Shown here piece after piece: positions 22,701 to 35,379 of a stretch of 64,000 nt of DNA. This DNA is from Cloeon dipterum. Its lineage: Eukaryota; Arthropoda; Insecta; Ephemeroptera; Baetidae. Position 1 is the first letter of the stretch. Each line of letters opens with the position of its first letter. The notes under the pieces are model-generated. The model had not been told where the DNA came from, made no database searches, and worked only from the letters and a program-made list of their open reading frames with translations. Both the position numbers and the translations under genes were made by a program. The stretch lies in the NCBI RefSeq assembly GCF_949628265.1, contig NC_088786.1:34617681-34681680 (forward strand), in the 5' to 3' direction.

Positions 22701-24052
22701 TTACCAAACTTCCAGTCAGGATTTTTTGGCGCTGGTTTGTTCTCCCTTGAGGGCATTTTCTTGTTGAAAACCACAGAGTCCCACATTTTCAGCCACTTCA
22801 ATACAGTCTTGTTTGTGCCCTGGCGTGAGTATGAGTATTTAGAAATTAACCAACGTATGAAAGCAGGGTTCAATGCCAACCTCATCACTCAAAAGCTCTC
22901 TGTAGCTGCGCGGTTGATACTTTTCAACCCAAAGCTTTTCACTCATGAGCGGTGTGTCAGTGGAAGCATCCATCATTTCCAGAAGTTCCTCTTCCTCTTG
23001 CTGTGTGCTTGGAACGTGCTTCATTTTTTGCAGCTAAATCAGGACATTTTTATTTCCCTTTAGACTATAACAAGCATAGAGCAATATTTTATCTGCTTAC
23101 CAGCGTTTGTGCTTCTTGCCAAATATTGTTCAATGATGTTGGGAGCAAGTTGGTTTTTTTAACGCTGATGTTTGAAACCTGAAATCCAAGCTGTGAAAAC
23201 ACCTGTTGGTTAAACACTGCAAAGGACTACCTCATTGGCGAAAAACTCATCAGACTTCAGTCTCAAGTAGAATTTTTCAGAGTTGAAATTACGCATCGTG
23301 ACAAACGGGTATTGAGGAATTCGAGCAGAAATGTAGTTGCTTCCAAGGCTGATCAGGAAATTAAAAAATTATTAAAAAATATATCGAAAAATCTAGGAAT
23401 AATTACTCATTAATTGGCTCTTCTCTCTTTCCATTACCGGAAAGAATATTGCCCAAAGCGAGCGCCTTTTGCCTTTCCTTCCTGATCCTAGCAATAAGTT
23501 TCATGTCATCTTCGTATTGTTCGGTTTTGTCTTTCTCTTTTTTGGTGCCCAACTCTGCGAAAGCAAGGTTTACAATTTAATTGTTTGCTGTGAAACTATC
23601 AGTGTTACCATAATCATAATACTCTTCTTGCTCAATATCTTCAATATCTCCAAACAAATCCTCCGCTTTCCTCTTCCTTGATGAACTTTGGTTGATTTCT
23701 TCTCTAATTATTTGCAGCCTGGACTCCGCCTCCGCATCTGTAGTTTTGTTCGAATTGTTTTGAGAATGATCATCTGTCCCTGTCAAGCTGGAATTCATCA
23801 AGTTTGCAGCATCCTCATTCTCGTTGACAGGTTCACTTTGCTTGGCTGTAAAGCTTAAGCTTTTCTTGGCTCGTTTCGGATTACTCTCTCCATCATCTGA
23901 ATAAAATGAAAACATTGAAGCATCTTGATTAAAATAGAGAAGATGCTAAGCGTACTGTCTTCTTGAATGTGTTCTTCCATTTCCCTCATAACTTCCATCT
24001 CCTGGGCATACATCAACTCAAACTCTTCATCTGGGTCTGGGTATTCGTCCAT
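19794..24052 (-). CDS. Ctf18: CTF18 (cutlet), large subunit of the alternative RFC clamp loader
   Basis: Seventeen exons give 913 residues in unbroken phase: 23956-24052, 23609-23896, 23407-23554, 23231-23348, 23101-23178, 22881-23033, 22705-22819, 22515-22649, 22310-22461, 22061-22251, 21754-22002, 21671-21697, 21502-21613, 21129-21449, 20339-20469, 20019-20277, 19794-19961. The N-terminus is acidic (MDEYPDPDEEFELMY). The AAA+ module starts near WVEKYQPRSYRELLSDE. Walker A is GPPGLGKTT (about 359-367) and Walker B is LILDEIDG (about 418-425). The segment RPIICICNDPYVPALRQL is typical of CTF18. The C-terminus ends VYKEGYSNAVRKPIKIADLF, like the human end that binds DCC1 and CTF8. The complex loads PCNA and links replication to cohesion and checkpoint signalling. 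Human CTF18 has 975 residues, so this looks complete. Confidence 0.96.
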
Positions 24053-25653
24053 GGCTGCAAATTTATGTTTTGTTTTCCTAATAAACAACAGATTGTGCAA
24101 TAAATAGAAATGTTGAGTATCAAAAAGATTTTGGACCTAATTTAATCATCTATCATAGGTAATGCCGCTTTACTTCAATTTATCTGTAGTTATTTTTACG
24201 GGGAAAACCAAGGAAACGACAAATTAAAAAGTACATATGATGTCGAATTTTTTTCTAATTTTTCTGTTTAAAAATCAGAACCATGAACAGATTTCATACC
24301 GTCAGCTGTAATACCTCAAATTTTTAGAAGCGAGAACTGCTATAAAACTTCAGATTTCCTTCGATTCCTGCACCAAACCACCAAACTTTAAATTTAAACG
24401 AAATCACAACAAAAAAATGTCAAAGCAAAAACACAGCATGATAGCACAGCCAGAGCACAGCTGCACTTTCGCTGCCTTTGCGCGCCTTTTAACTAAGTTC
24501 GGCTTTGTTCGTACCTTTACGTCAGCTGCCGAAAGCTTTTGCTGAAAAGAGCGCCACAATAAGGTCTAGGATGTTGAAAGCTGCGTGTCACTTTTTACTC
24601 TCTTAATCTTTTAAAAGTAAATTTTTGTGGATTTATGCTGGATTTATCGTGAAATCGATAGTAGTTCAGCCAATACAGAGGATATAAATATTAACGGGTG
24701 GTTCTTTTTCACTAAAAATTCTTTAAAAAAAACTCAAAAGTTTTTGTGTTGTACCGTACCCCAAAATTCACGTGATGTAAAAGAATAAGTCAACAATTAT
24801 CTCGGTTGTTTTTTATTAGAAGTTGAGTAATTGACATGTGAGGGAATGAATTAAAATTCCCCCTCAAAGACTATAATATTTTTAAGTCTGTTAACCGATC
24901 ATTTTTACTATTCTTATTACATACCATAATTTTCTGAATTTTCTAGTCTGGCTTAATTGTTTTTTTTAATAAGAGTCTGTATAGGAGCTCAGAAAAGTAA
25001 ATTTCCACATGCTCTTAATTTGGTTAATATGGCAAATCTTCGCTCTGACATTAGTTATTTATAATTGTTGATAACTAAATTTTAAAATAACTTGAACTCG
25101 ATCGTCACATAGAAATAAAAAATAAGTATCTTATACGCTTATGCACGTGGATTGTATCGACCTCTCCGCCGGAGTATTTGATTATTTTTTGTTATCTGCT
25201 TATTGTCGGTTTCCGCTGGCGCTGACCCCGCGATTATTTAAAGACATTGTTAAATTCGTGAATAAGGACTGAGGAAGGATATCGAGGTCTGTGAAAAGTA
25301 AAGTGCCGTCTAGACCCTGCCCCTCCCTCCCTCCCTCCGGTCCGCAGCCTCCGCGTGGACTTGTGGAGCAGATTGCCGTTCTCGTGACGATAATCGAGAG
25401 AGCCCCAAGTCGCGGCGGCCGAAGTCTATGTGTGAGGAGATTCGTTCTTCCCTTTTGGACGAGACGACAAAACACTGCTCAGTCAGAAAAAGCCGGCAGC
25501 TCGTCCTCGTCAGTGGAAGCACGGCAGCGTGACTTTCTCAATCAGTCAGGATTTAATGCCTCGGTGACTCGGGCTCACCACTCTTTTCGCAGACTCAACA
25601 ACTTGTGGATGTTTAAAAATAGCTCCCCAGTGAATAGGATTTCGGCCTTCAAT
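24053..25653. other. Divergent intergenic region, CTF18 / 25.6 kb transcript
   Basis: AT-rich until about 25180, then GC-rich. The GC-rich part (25260-25653) has one open frame running into the small exon at 25654 and probably is its 5' UTR and promoter. No other gene is supported. Confidence 0.4.
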
Positions 25654-26234
25654 ATGATCTTTCAATACTCTTCGTTTCTCATCTCTGCCTGCTTGGTTCT
25701 TGGTGAGTTTACTCTCATTAATTTGTAATTTTCAAGCTCCCCGAAAAAAATGAATTGTTTTTTAAGAGTTAAGATAAGAATTTGTTTTGTAATCAAAAAA
25801 TAAATTTTTTCATACTGATGCAATGCAGCTGAATTTTAACATGTGTGACGAGAGACCATTTTATCTGTCTAACAACAGCATTGACCTTTTAGTTATCGGT
25901 TGCTTCTGAGATTCTGAGCTCCATTAAAAAAATATTTATCCTCAGCATTTTGATACATAGATGCTCTGCTTTTCTTGATAAGTTTATTTTCTAGAATATT
26001 CATGATATTTTCAGTTTAATTTATGTTATAAAATGAAAAATTTAGTGATTTACTGGTTTAAAAATAAACCTCGACGAATCTGATGTAACTTATTTTTTTT
26101 GCAGGTCGCTTATCGTACGGAGCACCGAGTAAGTTCAAAAATCGCATTAAGTTGTGTGTTGAGAGCAGTTCAAAAACCTCATTTTAAATAGTTTTTGTGC
26201 CCTTCATGCAGTGAAGCTAAAGCCAATTAAGTAA
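25654..26234 (+). CDS. Candidate 31-residue secreted micropeptide, three exons
   Basis: Exon 25654-25702 encodes MIFQYSSFLISACLVL and ends at a GTGAGT donor. Exon 26105-26128 follows a TTATTTTTTTTGCAG acceptor and ends at GTAAGT. Exon 26212-26234 follows GTGCCCTTCATGCAG and ends in TAA. Phases agree and the product is a signal peptide plus RLSYGAPMKLKPIK. Every splice site is strong. The peptide is very short, so the transcript might instead be a noncoding leader, or the last exon might splice again (GTAAAA at 26231). The frame is also open upstream to about 25291, so a longer N-terminus cannot be excluded. It cannot be a plain alternative start for the MTP gene downstream, since its exit phase (1) does not fit MTP exon two (phase 0). 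Confidence 0.35.
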
Positions 26235-27007
26235 AATATAAAATTAAACTAATTAAAGTCTTTTTTTGTTGATATTTAAATTTGTTGTCTGAGTTTGCAC
26301 GGCTTCATTCATTGATGCCCACACAAATGAAATATTTTCAACCTAATTTTTAAATTGAATCAAAGCTTCACTCCCTGGCGTGGTAATTCCCACCAAATTG
26401 AATATATATTTTTTTAAATAGATAACTACTAGGATTTCAAATGGGGCTTGATCCAATTTACGATATGGAAACGCGTGATTGCTATTTAAATAATATGGAC
26501 CACTGAATAATAAAGATTTTAAATAAAAATAATGATTACTCTGCAAAAAAATTTAAAACTAAATATTATATCCTCGTCACGTAATAATCTCTAACTCGAC
26601 TCATTGATCACACGTCACTCCAGCTCTTCTGAGCTGAACGCAGCAAATAAAAAGCCCACTCTCTTTAATGTTAGTCCGGTGTTGGTTGTTGGTTGACCCA
26701 GTGCTGAGGTCACCCAATGTCGAGCACCAACGTGGCGCTCCCTCAGCGACATAATATATAAATGTCCAAAGATTTGCTGGGTCCGATGAGATTAATGTAA
26801 TTAGGAAGCACTGCGGGCATATTGTGCCGGGTTGAGAGAGCAGTAAAGACGCGCAGCTAGATAGCGGGGCAGGCTGTGGCATAACGGGTCCGCCGCGCCG
26901 GCCACTTTACTTTCTTTCTCGCGGCGCGGCTGCTGCAGTCAAGTGCGTGTCGTTGGCCGGTTCGTTCCCTCGCTCGTTCGCTAGCTCGTAGCTCGAACGG
27001 AGACGCG
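26235..27007. other. Intergenic, MTP promoter side
   Basis: No gene is supported. The last 130 bases are GC-rich and should carry the MTP promoter and 5' UTR. A TATA-like ATATATAA at about 26752 is far upstream of the ATG. Confidence 0.4.
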
Positions 27008-30000
27008 ATGTCGGGCGTCGGCCGCTGCTCGTCGTCGGCCCTGCTGCTTTTGCTGACGAGCCTTGTGTCCACAGCGACGCCGTCCACGCCGTTCAGCCAA
27101 TTCGACGTGGGCAGCAGCAGCGCGTACGATTTCGTCAGCACCGTCCTGCTCGACGAGCCCAAGACGCGGCTCGCCACCGGTGCCGAGGCCAAGGACGTCG
27201 GCTTCCAGATCGCCGCCACCCTCGAGGTCGCCTCCCTGTGGAACAGCCCTGCCGACGCCAACGACAAGATCCTACAGCTCACGGTGAGATTCCATTTTTT
27301 TTTCTTTATTTTTGATTTGGCTTCTATTGACAAATTTTTCTTTATCTGATATTTTTTGCGACGAAACTTGTTCAAAATAATATTGCCAGTCGATTGATCA
27401 TCCTGTGCATGAAATATTTCGCCCTCCATCATTGTGATTTGATGATTGGGGAGAGAATTCAATGACCACCATATAGGGGCTTCTGAGTAGTATGTGGAAA
27501 AACATGAGGGCCAGACAATTGTTGCACAACCTCAAAATGGATGAGCAATAAATTTTTTCAAAAAGGGCTGATGTAAGACTTTTAGTGAAATCTGGCGCCC
27601 AAATAGAGGTTTTTATTTTTTAATTTGTACCGCTGTTAGAGACAACAGATAAGAGCACTTAATTTTTTAAATAAATATTTAGAGCGGTTATCAGTTGTTG
27701 AATCGACTATCAATAAAGTTATGATAACACGATTTACCTGAACTAAGAACATCAAGTAGTGTAAATCTCTTCTCTGGCGCTTAAATTACACAACATAAAA
27801 AAACCGCACATGTCATCCTCATTTATGGCCGCGCGCATCCAGTGGAATGATTTCATACTTCCGCGATTACGAGTTTCCCAAGGCTATATATTCTCCAGCG
27901 TAACCCACGAGTTTCACTATTCGCACCTCCTTTTATTTAAATGGCAACTGAAATTTAGAAAATTTCCACGCACTTTTGTTTTGTCGAGCGGCACATTCGC
28001 CTTACGAGTGTACCGTTAGGATTATGAGAGCCGCGCGCGCGTGTCTTCTGGTTACGCTGCTAACACAAACTCATAGCATCACGTTCATTTTTTACTAGTT
28101 TGTTTGTGCACCAAGGACAAATTTAGATTTTAGGAAAATGTGTTGTTTGACTTATTACAAGTTAGCCGTAAAATAGCTTTCGGTTTCTCTTGGAGAGGAA
28201 TTATCGCGTTGCACACGTCACGATAGCAGCGTTAGACGAGGAATGTTGGGGCAGGGCGCCTCTCGGCTATTAAACCTATACTCCAATCAAGGAAGGAGGA
28301 CCTGCCTGAAAGAATGTCAGAACAAGGTCATTGCCGGTGTGGCGCCGTAACGTCAGTCACCTCCTCTTCGAAGAATAAATACAAACTCTACTTGTGTTAG
28401 GTTAAAAATAACCATTTTGTCATTTTCTATATTTAAAATTAAATAACTTCTGTTTTACATTCTTATTATTTAAGTTAATGGTGCATTTTTAGCACAAAAT
28501 TTTTAGTTGAAAAATAATCTGGAACCAGCTGTATATAAATTAAAATTTTATTAATATTATAAATAAATTCACAATTGATTATTTTATTTTTCTGCAGTTG
28601 AAAAAGCCAATCCTCCACATAAAATCACGGAAAGCACCTGCGCCTGATGGCTTCGTGACGCACACTTCCAATCTCGAGTCGCTGAAGAACAGCCCTTTCC
28701 TTGTGCACTGGAGCAACGGCGGGGTCAAGCACCTGTTCGTGGCAGAGGACGAAAACCTGTCGATGGTGAACCTGAAAAGGGGCATCGCCAGCCTCTTCCA
28801 GTTTCGCACTTTCGACGTCGAAGCGAAAGAAAGCGACGCGTCCGGATTCTGCGATGTGAAATACGCGACGAGTGATGGGATCGCCGTTGAAAAGACCAAG
28901 AGCAATTGCGTCGCGCACAAAGGCGTCGTCCCGTTCACCATCCACCCTGACAAAGTAAAATTAATGAAGACGTTTATACCATGCCAGCAATGAATATAAT
29001 TTCATTTGTATACAGGTCTTTGGCCTCGCTGTGAATGGAAACAGGAAAACCGAGTATGTGCTCAAGAGTGACGCCTCCGCCGTTGACAGCATCACATCCT
29101 CGGAATACCACGAAATGACCGTGGTCGTGCGACACGAGGCAGGTGGATCCGTGGCGGCCAAGCAGGAACTCAAGTTGATTGGTGAGAAGCGGGAAATAAA
29201 TATTATTTCGATTGATATATTAAAATATTTCTTACGCCAGATTCGTCGAGCGATGCGAAACCAGTGAAAGGCTCCTCTCTCGAGGAGGCCGTCCAGCAAA
29301 TATCGTCCAAAAACGGCGCGAAATACGTCAAAAAGGATATTTTATTGGAAAACGAGCCGCAAACCTGCCAAGATGAGTGCCCATCGGTAATGCAAATATT
29401 TATCATCACTGGAAATTTATTATTTTTCTCACGTAGTTCGCGAAAGTGGTTCGGGACAACAAGAGTAATCTCCAAGCGTCCAGCTTGGGCACCATTAAAT
29501 CCTCCTCGTCGTTCATTAAAGCTGTGAAAGTGGCGAGAAAGTCAAAGGAAGAAGATCTTTCCAAGGTGTTGAGCCACGCCAAACATGCCGATATTTTGTA
29601 AATATTTGTTTTAAGCCGCCGGAGGTGTTAATTTTCTAACAAATTTTGTGTTAATTTCAGGCCTCAGCTAATTGATATCGTTGCTGCCGCGCAAACAACC
29701 GCGTCGCACAACGCAGCCGTCAAAGTCCTAGATTTTAGTTCAGAGAGAACCATCGACCTTCCAGAAAGGTACCTTTGGTCTCTTTCATTCGGATCTCAGC
29801 CGCTCGAGTCAGTCATTAGAGGTAATTTAATTTCAATTTTAAATCAGAGAAAATTTAATAAATTGAATTTTATTCGTAGATTTGCTCAGTCGGGCCGAGA
29901 AAAATATTCCTAGTCAAAAACTGAGCGAAACTCTGGCCCTGACGATCTCAGGAATGACCAAAAAATGGCTCAAACTGCCTGGAAATTCAGAGAAGGGATT

Positions 30001-31958
30001 AAAGAACGAAGTGCGCAACTGGGTACTGAAGAAATTGCAGAGCTGCGACCTATCCGAGGAGGATTGCAAACTCATGTACATCAGAGCCCTGAAAAACTTG
30101 GGCCTCTCTGAAACAATCCCTGACCTCATCGAGCTGGTGCAAACGGGCAGCAGGAAGGTGTGCGTCACTAGCATGAAAGCGATTTACGGAATGCCAAAAT
30201 CCGCGTGGAACCAAAAGGTAATTTTTAGAATTATTTAATTCACATGATTAAAATTAAATAAATACTATTAAAAACACGTACGCAATTCATAGTTTGTGCA
30301 GTACATTTAAACCATGAAATGAACATTATTTTAATAATTTTTTTTTTGTATTGTTTTGTTTCCTTTATACAAAAAAAATCAATTTAAAATATTTGATTTT
30401 CAAGCAACGGTTATCTTCAAAGAATTCAGCACATTTAACTAAAATATTTTCGTTTACCACAGGTGCGCGACCTTTGCATGAGAGTGTACCTTCAGCTCGG
30501 CCGGCGTTACGACTCGAGCGCCCGCACGCTCGCCGTCGACCTTCTCCTCGAGGCCGGCGTGGACAAGGAGGAGCTGCACCAAATGCTGGCCGCGATGAAC
30601 CACTTCATCACCAAGGATTCGCAGGAGGTGGGCCAGTATCTTCTGCAGAGACTGCGTCAGGTGGCCGAAAAGAGAAAGGAGCTGTGGCAGACCTTCGTGT
30701 CGATCCTGCGCGAAAACGAGACGAGGCTGAACAACTACCACGTGCTCGGGCAGAGGGGCATGGCCACCGCCTTCACCAGGGAATTCCTCAACACGGCCAG
30801 CAGCAACGGCAGTCTCGTTTCCACCCTCGAGTTGGCCGGCGGCATCCTCAAGAGGAGCACCCTGGATGTCGTCATTGAGGGAGGCGACGACGCGCAAGCC
30901 ATTTTCACGGTAGATAATTTTAATTTACATTAAATTAAATAAGTGCAGGTAACAGAAAAAAGTTAAAATAATTTACTTGGAATTGATGAAATTTTAGTAT
31001 TTTTAGCAGCCTCAGAGTTTGAGGCTTTTCCAACTGCCTCGAGTTTTGTTTTGAAATTGTAGAACTCCAATATAATATTCAAATTTACCTGTCAAATTCA
31101 GATGGGAATGTTTGCGGGTGGATTGAGCAGTTTCGTCTCGTCGGACGATGTTGCTGCGCCCTCTGAGGAGGAGGAGAGTGCCAACGCGGGCATGGAACTG
31201 ACCGTCATGGGCGTGCAAGTGCGGCCGTTCGTGTTTTTCGAGGGCCAGGGTGAACTGATGGGGCACGTGTGGTCTGGAACTGGCTCGGAAAGAACGCCGG
31301 CTTTTCAGGTAATTTTTAAACCTAGCTGTTGAAATCAACTGTGACCTATTTTATAAAATTTTCAGGCTCTAATGCTGCTGCACGACCACTTTGAACAAAT
31401 CAGCCTGCAGAATGGCTTTGTGGCGGAACTCTCGATGACCGGCGGAATTTCCTTCAACCTTGCTGGTGAAGTCCAGCTCAGTCTGTGGAACAGAAATGCC
31501 CATTCTGTCGTCGAGAAAAAGTAAAACCAAAAACTGCAATTCTTGGTAAAAAATATTAATTAAATTATTTAACAATTTGCAGCGCTGGTGTGGTTTTGCA
31601 AGGGATTATCACGGTCGACACGTCCTTTGTAAAGAGCATGGTTGACTTTAATATCGCATCTGAGCCCCGTTTGAATTTGGTCTCGGACGTTAATTTTTAC
31701 AACAAAGTAGCGCTGTGTCTGCAGCTGAGACAGCCAGACATGACTGTCAAGTAAGTTTTATTCCGGTAATTAATACGTTTGTAATTTGTAATTTTATTTC
31801 TTTTCCTTAGACACAACATTCACAAAGTGGAGAGAATACCCGGAAGCAAACATAGGCTGCGGAAGTCGAAGTACAAGACATTCAAAGTGGCAGGGAAAAC
31901 GTACGCCTTGAACCAGAAGAACAATGAAATGTGTAATGAGCTTTTCAGCGAAGAGTAG
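27008..31958 (+). CDS. Mtp: Microsomal triglyceride transfer protein, large subunit
   Basis: Twelve exons join in phase to 909 residues: 27008-27283, 28598-28954, 29016-29181, 29241-29386, 29437-29597, 29661-29821, 29880-30217, 30463-30909, 31102-31308, 31366-31520, 31583-31750, 31811-31958. The N-terminal signal peptide is about residues 1-25 (core SALLLLLTSLVSTATP). The vitellogenin/lipovitellin-type N-domain follows (beta-barrel, then the helical part with SETLALTISGMTKKW and RALKNLGLSETIPDL). The C-terminal lipid-binding sheets include GMELTVMGVQVRPFVFFEGQ. MTP sits in the ER lumen with protein disulphide isomerase and loads lipid onto apoB-type lipoproteins, which in insects means lipophorin. 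Human MTTP has 894 residues, so the gene looks whole. No KDEL-type end is present, as expected, since PDI retains the complex. Intron one is 1.3 kb; most others are 50-80 bases. Confidence 0.95.
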
Positions 31959-32284
31959 CTCCACGGGAAATTTCATCTAATCAAAGACTGCGTTCAGCAG
32001 AGTGTGGTTCATTCCAATGCGTGATTGTGTTAGACAGATTTTCTTGTTACGCTCGAGATTAAAGAATGAGAGGAGGCTGTGAGAAAATACGCTGCATCAA
32101 ACTGTATACCACGCGCTGATTGCTCAAGGTGGATTTTAATTACCATTTGTAATAGAGACCACTTTTATATTCAGGTTTGAAAATATAGTAAATTTTATTG
32201 CTCCTCAAAATGCACAAATTTGGTGACTAGAAATTATTATGCTTTCAGCTATTTTTAAGAAATTTTTTTATAAATTAATGCTTG
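31959..32284. other. Convergent 3' ends of MTP and the BMP-type ligand gene
   Basis: Plus-strand ATTAAA near 32056 suits MTP. Minus-strand AATAAA near 32192-32197 suits the ligand gene. No other feature is visible. Confidence 0.5.
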
Positions 32285-34706
32285 TCAGCGGCATCCACAC
32301 TCGACCACGACCATGTCTTGGTAGCTGAGCCTGTAGGTGAGGACGCCGTTTTGGTCCAAGTAGAGCATCGATATGGGCTTCAGTTTGGTCGGCACGCAGC
32401 ACGGTTTTTGTGCTTTCCGAGGGTTGGTCGAGTGCACGAGAGACTGGATTATCGAGTGTTTCGTCGGGGTCAAATGTTCACTGATAGGGTAAACGCACTT
32501 GCCGGCACACTGATAAGCCTGCGCATGCATTATCAGCTTTTAGTTTGAGAAACAACGAGTCAAAGGTCAATAAGTTACCAACCTCGTAGCCCTCGGGAGC
32601 GACTATCCAACTGTTGTACTGGATTTCGGTAAAGTCCACGAACATCGGCTTCCGCCGACACGGGTTTTTAAACATTTTCTTCACGGGATGCGCGGTTGCT
32701 TTTGGCTCCGGAGTGGTCGTTGTGGTGGTGTGCAGAGCGGAGGCCGCCCTCACGCCGAAATCCTCGTCCCAAATGTTGTTTGTCTCCTCTTCATAATCGT
32801 CCAGTTCCTGCCAATTAATATTTTAATCCCTTCTTTCTGATAAAAAAATAAAACCACCGCACCTTTAAATCCATGAAAGGCACGCTTCTTTTGGACACGT
32901 TGTGCCCGTCGAGCGCTCCCTCAGGCCTGGCAGGTGGGTTGTCCAGGCTGTAAAAGAGCATCAACACGGGCTGCAACTTCTGGCTGTCGTCGAGGTTGAA
33001 CTCGAGGTCGCCCCCGCCGCCTACGTTCGTGTAGGGGTTGAGCACGTGCACGTGCACGTGCAGCTCGTTGCGGCCCAGCAGACTCCACGTTTTGAAGCTG
33101 CTGCTGATGTTCACCGAGAGCCACGTGTTCCGCTTCAGGTACAACTGCATCAGAGTGGTCGGGTGCGCCTCCACGTCCATCGAGTTTTCCTCCGGCGAGC
33201 GCAGCGTCACTTGCAGCAGCCGCTCCACCCCTCGATTTTAAAATCCATTTAGTATTTCTTGAATTATTAATTTAAAAAAAATTGTGTACCATAAAAGGTG
33301 CGGCGCCGGTTGTGCAGGCTAGCGAAAATTTTGAGCTGTCCATCTTGAAAGTTCTCTCCTTGAACGCTTTCCGGGATCGTGAAATGAAGGATCTGAATTT
33401 CCTTGCGCTGCGGTTTTTCGCTCTGCGCCGTCACTGCCAATACGAAAATTGATTAGCGGTTTTGCAGAGGTTTTGTATAGAAGAGCAATGAGCTGCATTT
33501 TGTACATTTTTGACCGTGGAAAGTGGTTGGTTTACTTATTTTTTGCGCAAAAAACCAGCTGGAAAAACCCACTATTCTTTGGGTTTTCCGCATTTTTCCG
33601 AATTTAATCCGTAAAAAGTCATATTTAGCGCCAAATAAGTAGGAAATTTTGGAAAATTACGATGAGAGTTAAGATTTTCAGTCTTTTGGTAAAATACTGA
33701 TTTTTATACAAATCCCTATTTTTGGTCAACCATCATAAGAATTTTTGATATTCCATATAAATGCATGTGTTTAAAAAAATGCGCAAAATTGTAGAAAAAA
33801 CCCACAAAAAACAGTTTTTTTTTGCAATGCATTGGGTTTTTCTGGAAAAATGCGGGTTTTTGAGAACTCTGCTATTTTTCCCTTTGTGCATAGCAAGGGA
33901 ATAGAAACATTAGGAGCCAACAATGCGATTCTAATGGCGGGAATCTGGATTTTTAGCTCATACCCTTGCTTGAGGATTACGGCAAAAAATTAATATTCAA
34001 TTTCAGGACCGAATAACTGCATAAATCCAGATTAAATCCGGCTTGGCCATTTTTTGTGACGAATAATACATTTTGTAACGATTCATTTTCACAAAAATTT
34101 GTGGCTTTCTGGCCGGGAAATATTTTCGCTTTTTAGGGAAGATAAAAATTTTACAGAGCAGACAAAAATGCATAGAAAATTCCCTTGGATATTTACTAAA
34201 GAGCTTTAAGACAATTTTTGCAGAGTATGTATTTCTATTTTAAGCATTTTATGGGTCTTTTTGCATCAGTATTAATCCGTTTTTAATTTAATGAAGGCAG
34301 GAGCGCACGTAGATTTCATAATCTGTCTAGAACCAGTTGCCGAAACTAGTTAAACAGGAATTACATGCACAAATATTGGAAAAATAAACAACCCTCTCGC
34401 CCTCTGGGGAAAATGCATGCGATTTCTACTGATTATGTCCATAAATCCGCTTTATGCAACTCGGCGTGTTGGCCAGATGTGCTGGTTGCATATCCTTGCG
34501 TGCGTAGGCGTTCAATGGACACGTAACACAAGTACAGAATGAGGCTTGTTGGGCAACGAATTACCGATTTTCAGGGGGTTGAGACTTCTGACGACGTCGG
34601 CAACGGGGCGATCCGAGTGCAGCAGGTCCAGCATGAAATCGGGCACGCTTCGCGAGCAGCAAACCGCGCTGACCATCACGAGCAGCAAGAGGTGCGCTCG
34701 GTACAT
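32285..34706 (-). CDS. BMP9/BMP10-type TGF-beta family ligand
   Basis: Five exons (34565-34706, 33290-33433, 32863-33230, 32583-32807, 32285-32518) give 370 residues. A signal peptide opens the protein ([18 protein letters not shown]). A prodomain follows to about residue 210. The C-terminal 103 residues are a full seven-Cys knot: NPC, YQC, GKC, PCC, ECGCR. The segment [20 protein letters not shown], then [16 protein letters not shown] and [16 protein letters not shown], is closest to human BMP10 and GDF2 ([32 protein letters not shown]). Such ligands signal through type I/II serine kinases and Smad1/5/8. No RXXR furin site is visible ahead of the knot. The nearest basic pair is KR at about 209-210, followed by an acidic and Thr-rich linker of 58 residues. 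The exon-three acceptor (TCGAG) is weak. A His-Val codon repeat of CACGTG units lies at 33041-33062. Confidence 0.88.
33545..33870. repeat. Degenerate repeat in intron one of the BMP-type gene
   Basis: Blocks at 33545-33600 and 33781-33860 share GCGCAAAA, GAAAAACCCAC and TTGGGTTTT units in mixed direct and inverted order. One unit, GGGTTTTCCGCATTTTTCC at 33581-33599, is inverted near 33843-33858. It looks like an old mobile element or a local duplication; the family is unknown. Confidence 0.3.
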
Positions 34707-35379
34707 TTTTCAAGGCGGACCGAGCGGCGTGCTCCCCCAGGAACAGTGGCGAGTGACCACTTGAAAGTTGCTGACTAAATTTAACAGTAATCATCTTATC
34801 GGCCGCGCGCGCGGCAGCAGCCCCTAAATGCGTAGCGCAGAACAGCGAGAGAAGATGTTAGTTCTAATGGAGCACCGACAAAATAAAACATGCGCGCGTT
34901 CATTTCGGCAGACGATAACTTGTTTTCGAAATGCCTTTAACTTATAGGTTTACTGCCTTTTAAACGCACGCAAAATCTTTTAAAAGCCCGTTAATTTCAA
35001 GATGGCAAATATTAAATATCTGTTTTTGGCGCCGCACTTTCTTATCTTGCGAGAGGTCTTGCGCAAGAAAAAATTGGAATGAGCAGACTTTGGCAATACC
35101 ACAATTTTACTAAGCATATTTTTCTCTGTCTCGCATTTTCTTCTGAGTGAAAATATATGTATGCCACTTCGGACGTGAACGCGTAAACAAGCAAACAAAC
35201 CAACCAAACAAATGCCAAGAGGCGTTAATTATAAGAGCAGGAAACATCTGCTTTTGGCGTCTCGGATTAAATACTAATGTCACTGCGTTTTGCTATTTTT
35301 CTTTAGTGTTTCGTTCCCACTTTTTGTAAAATACATAATTTGACAAAAATCTTAGATTCAGTGTTTTATATTTTTTTCC

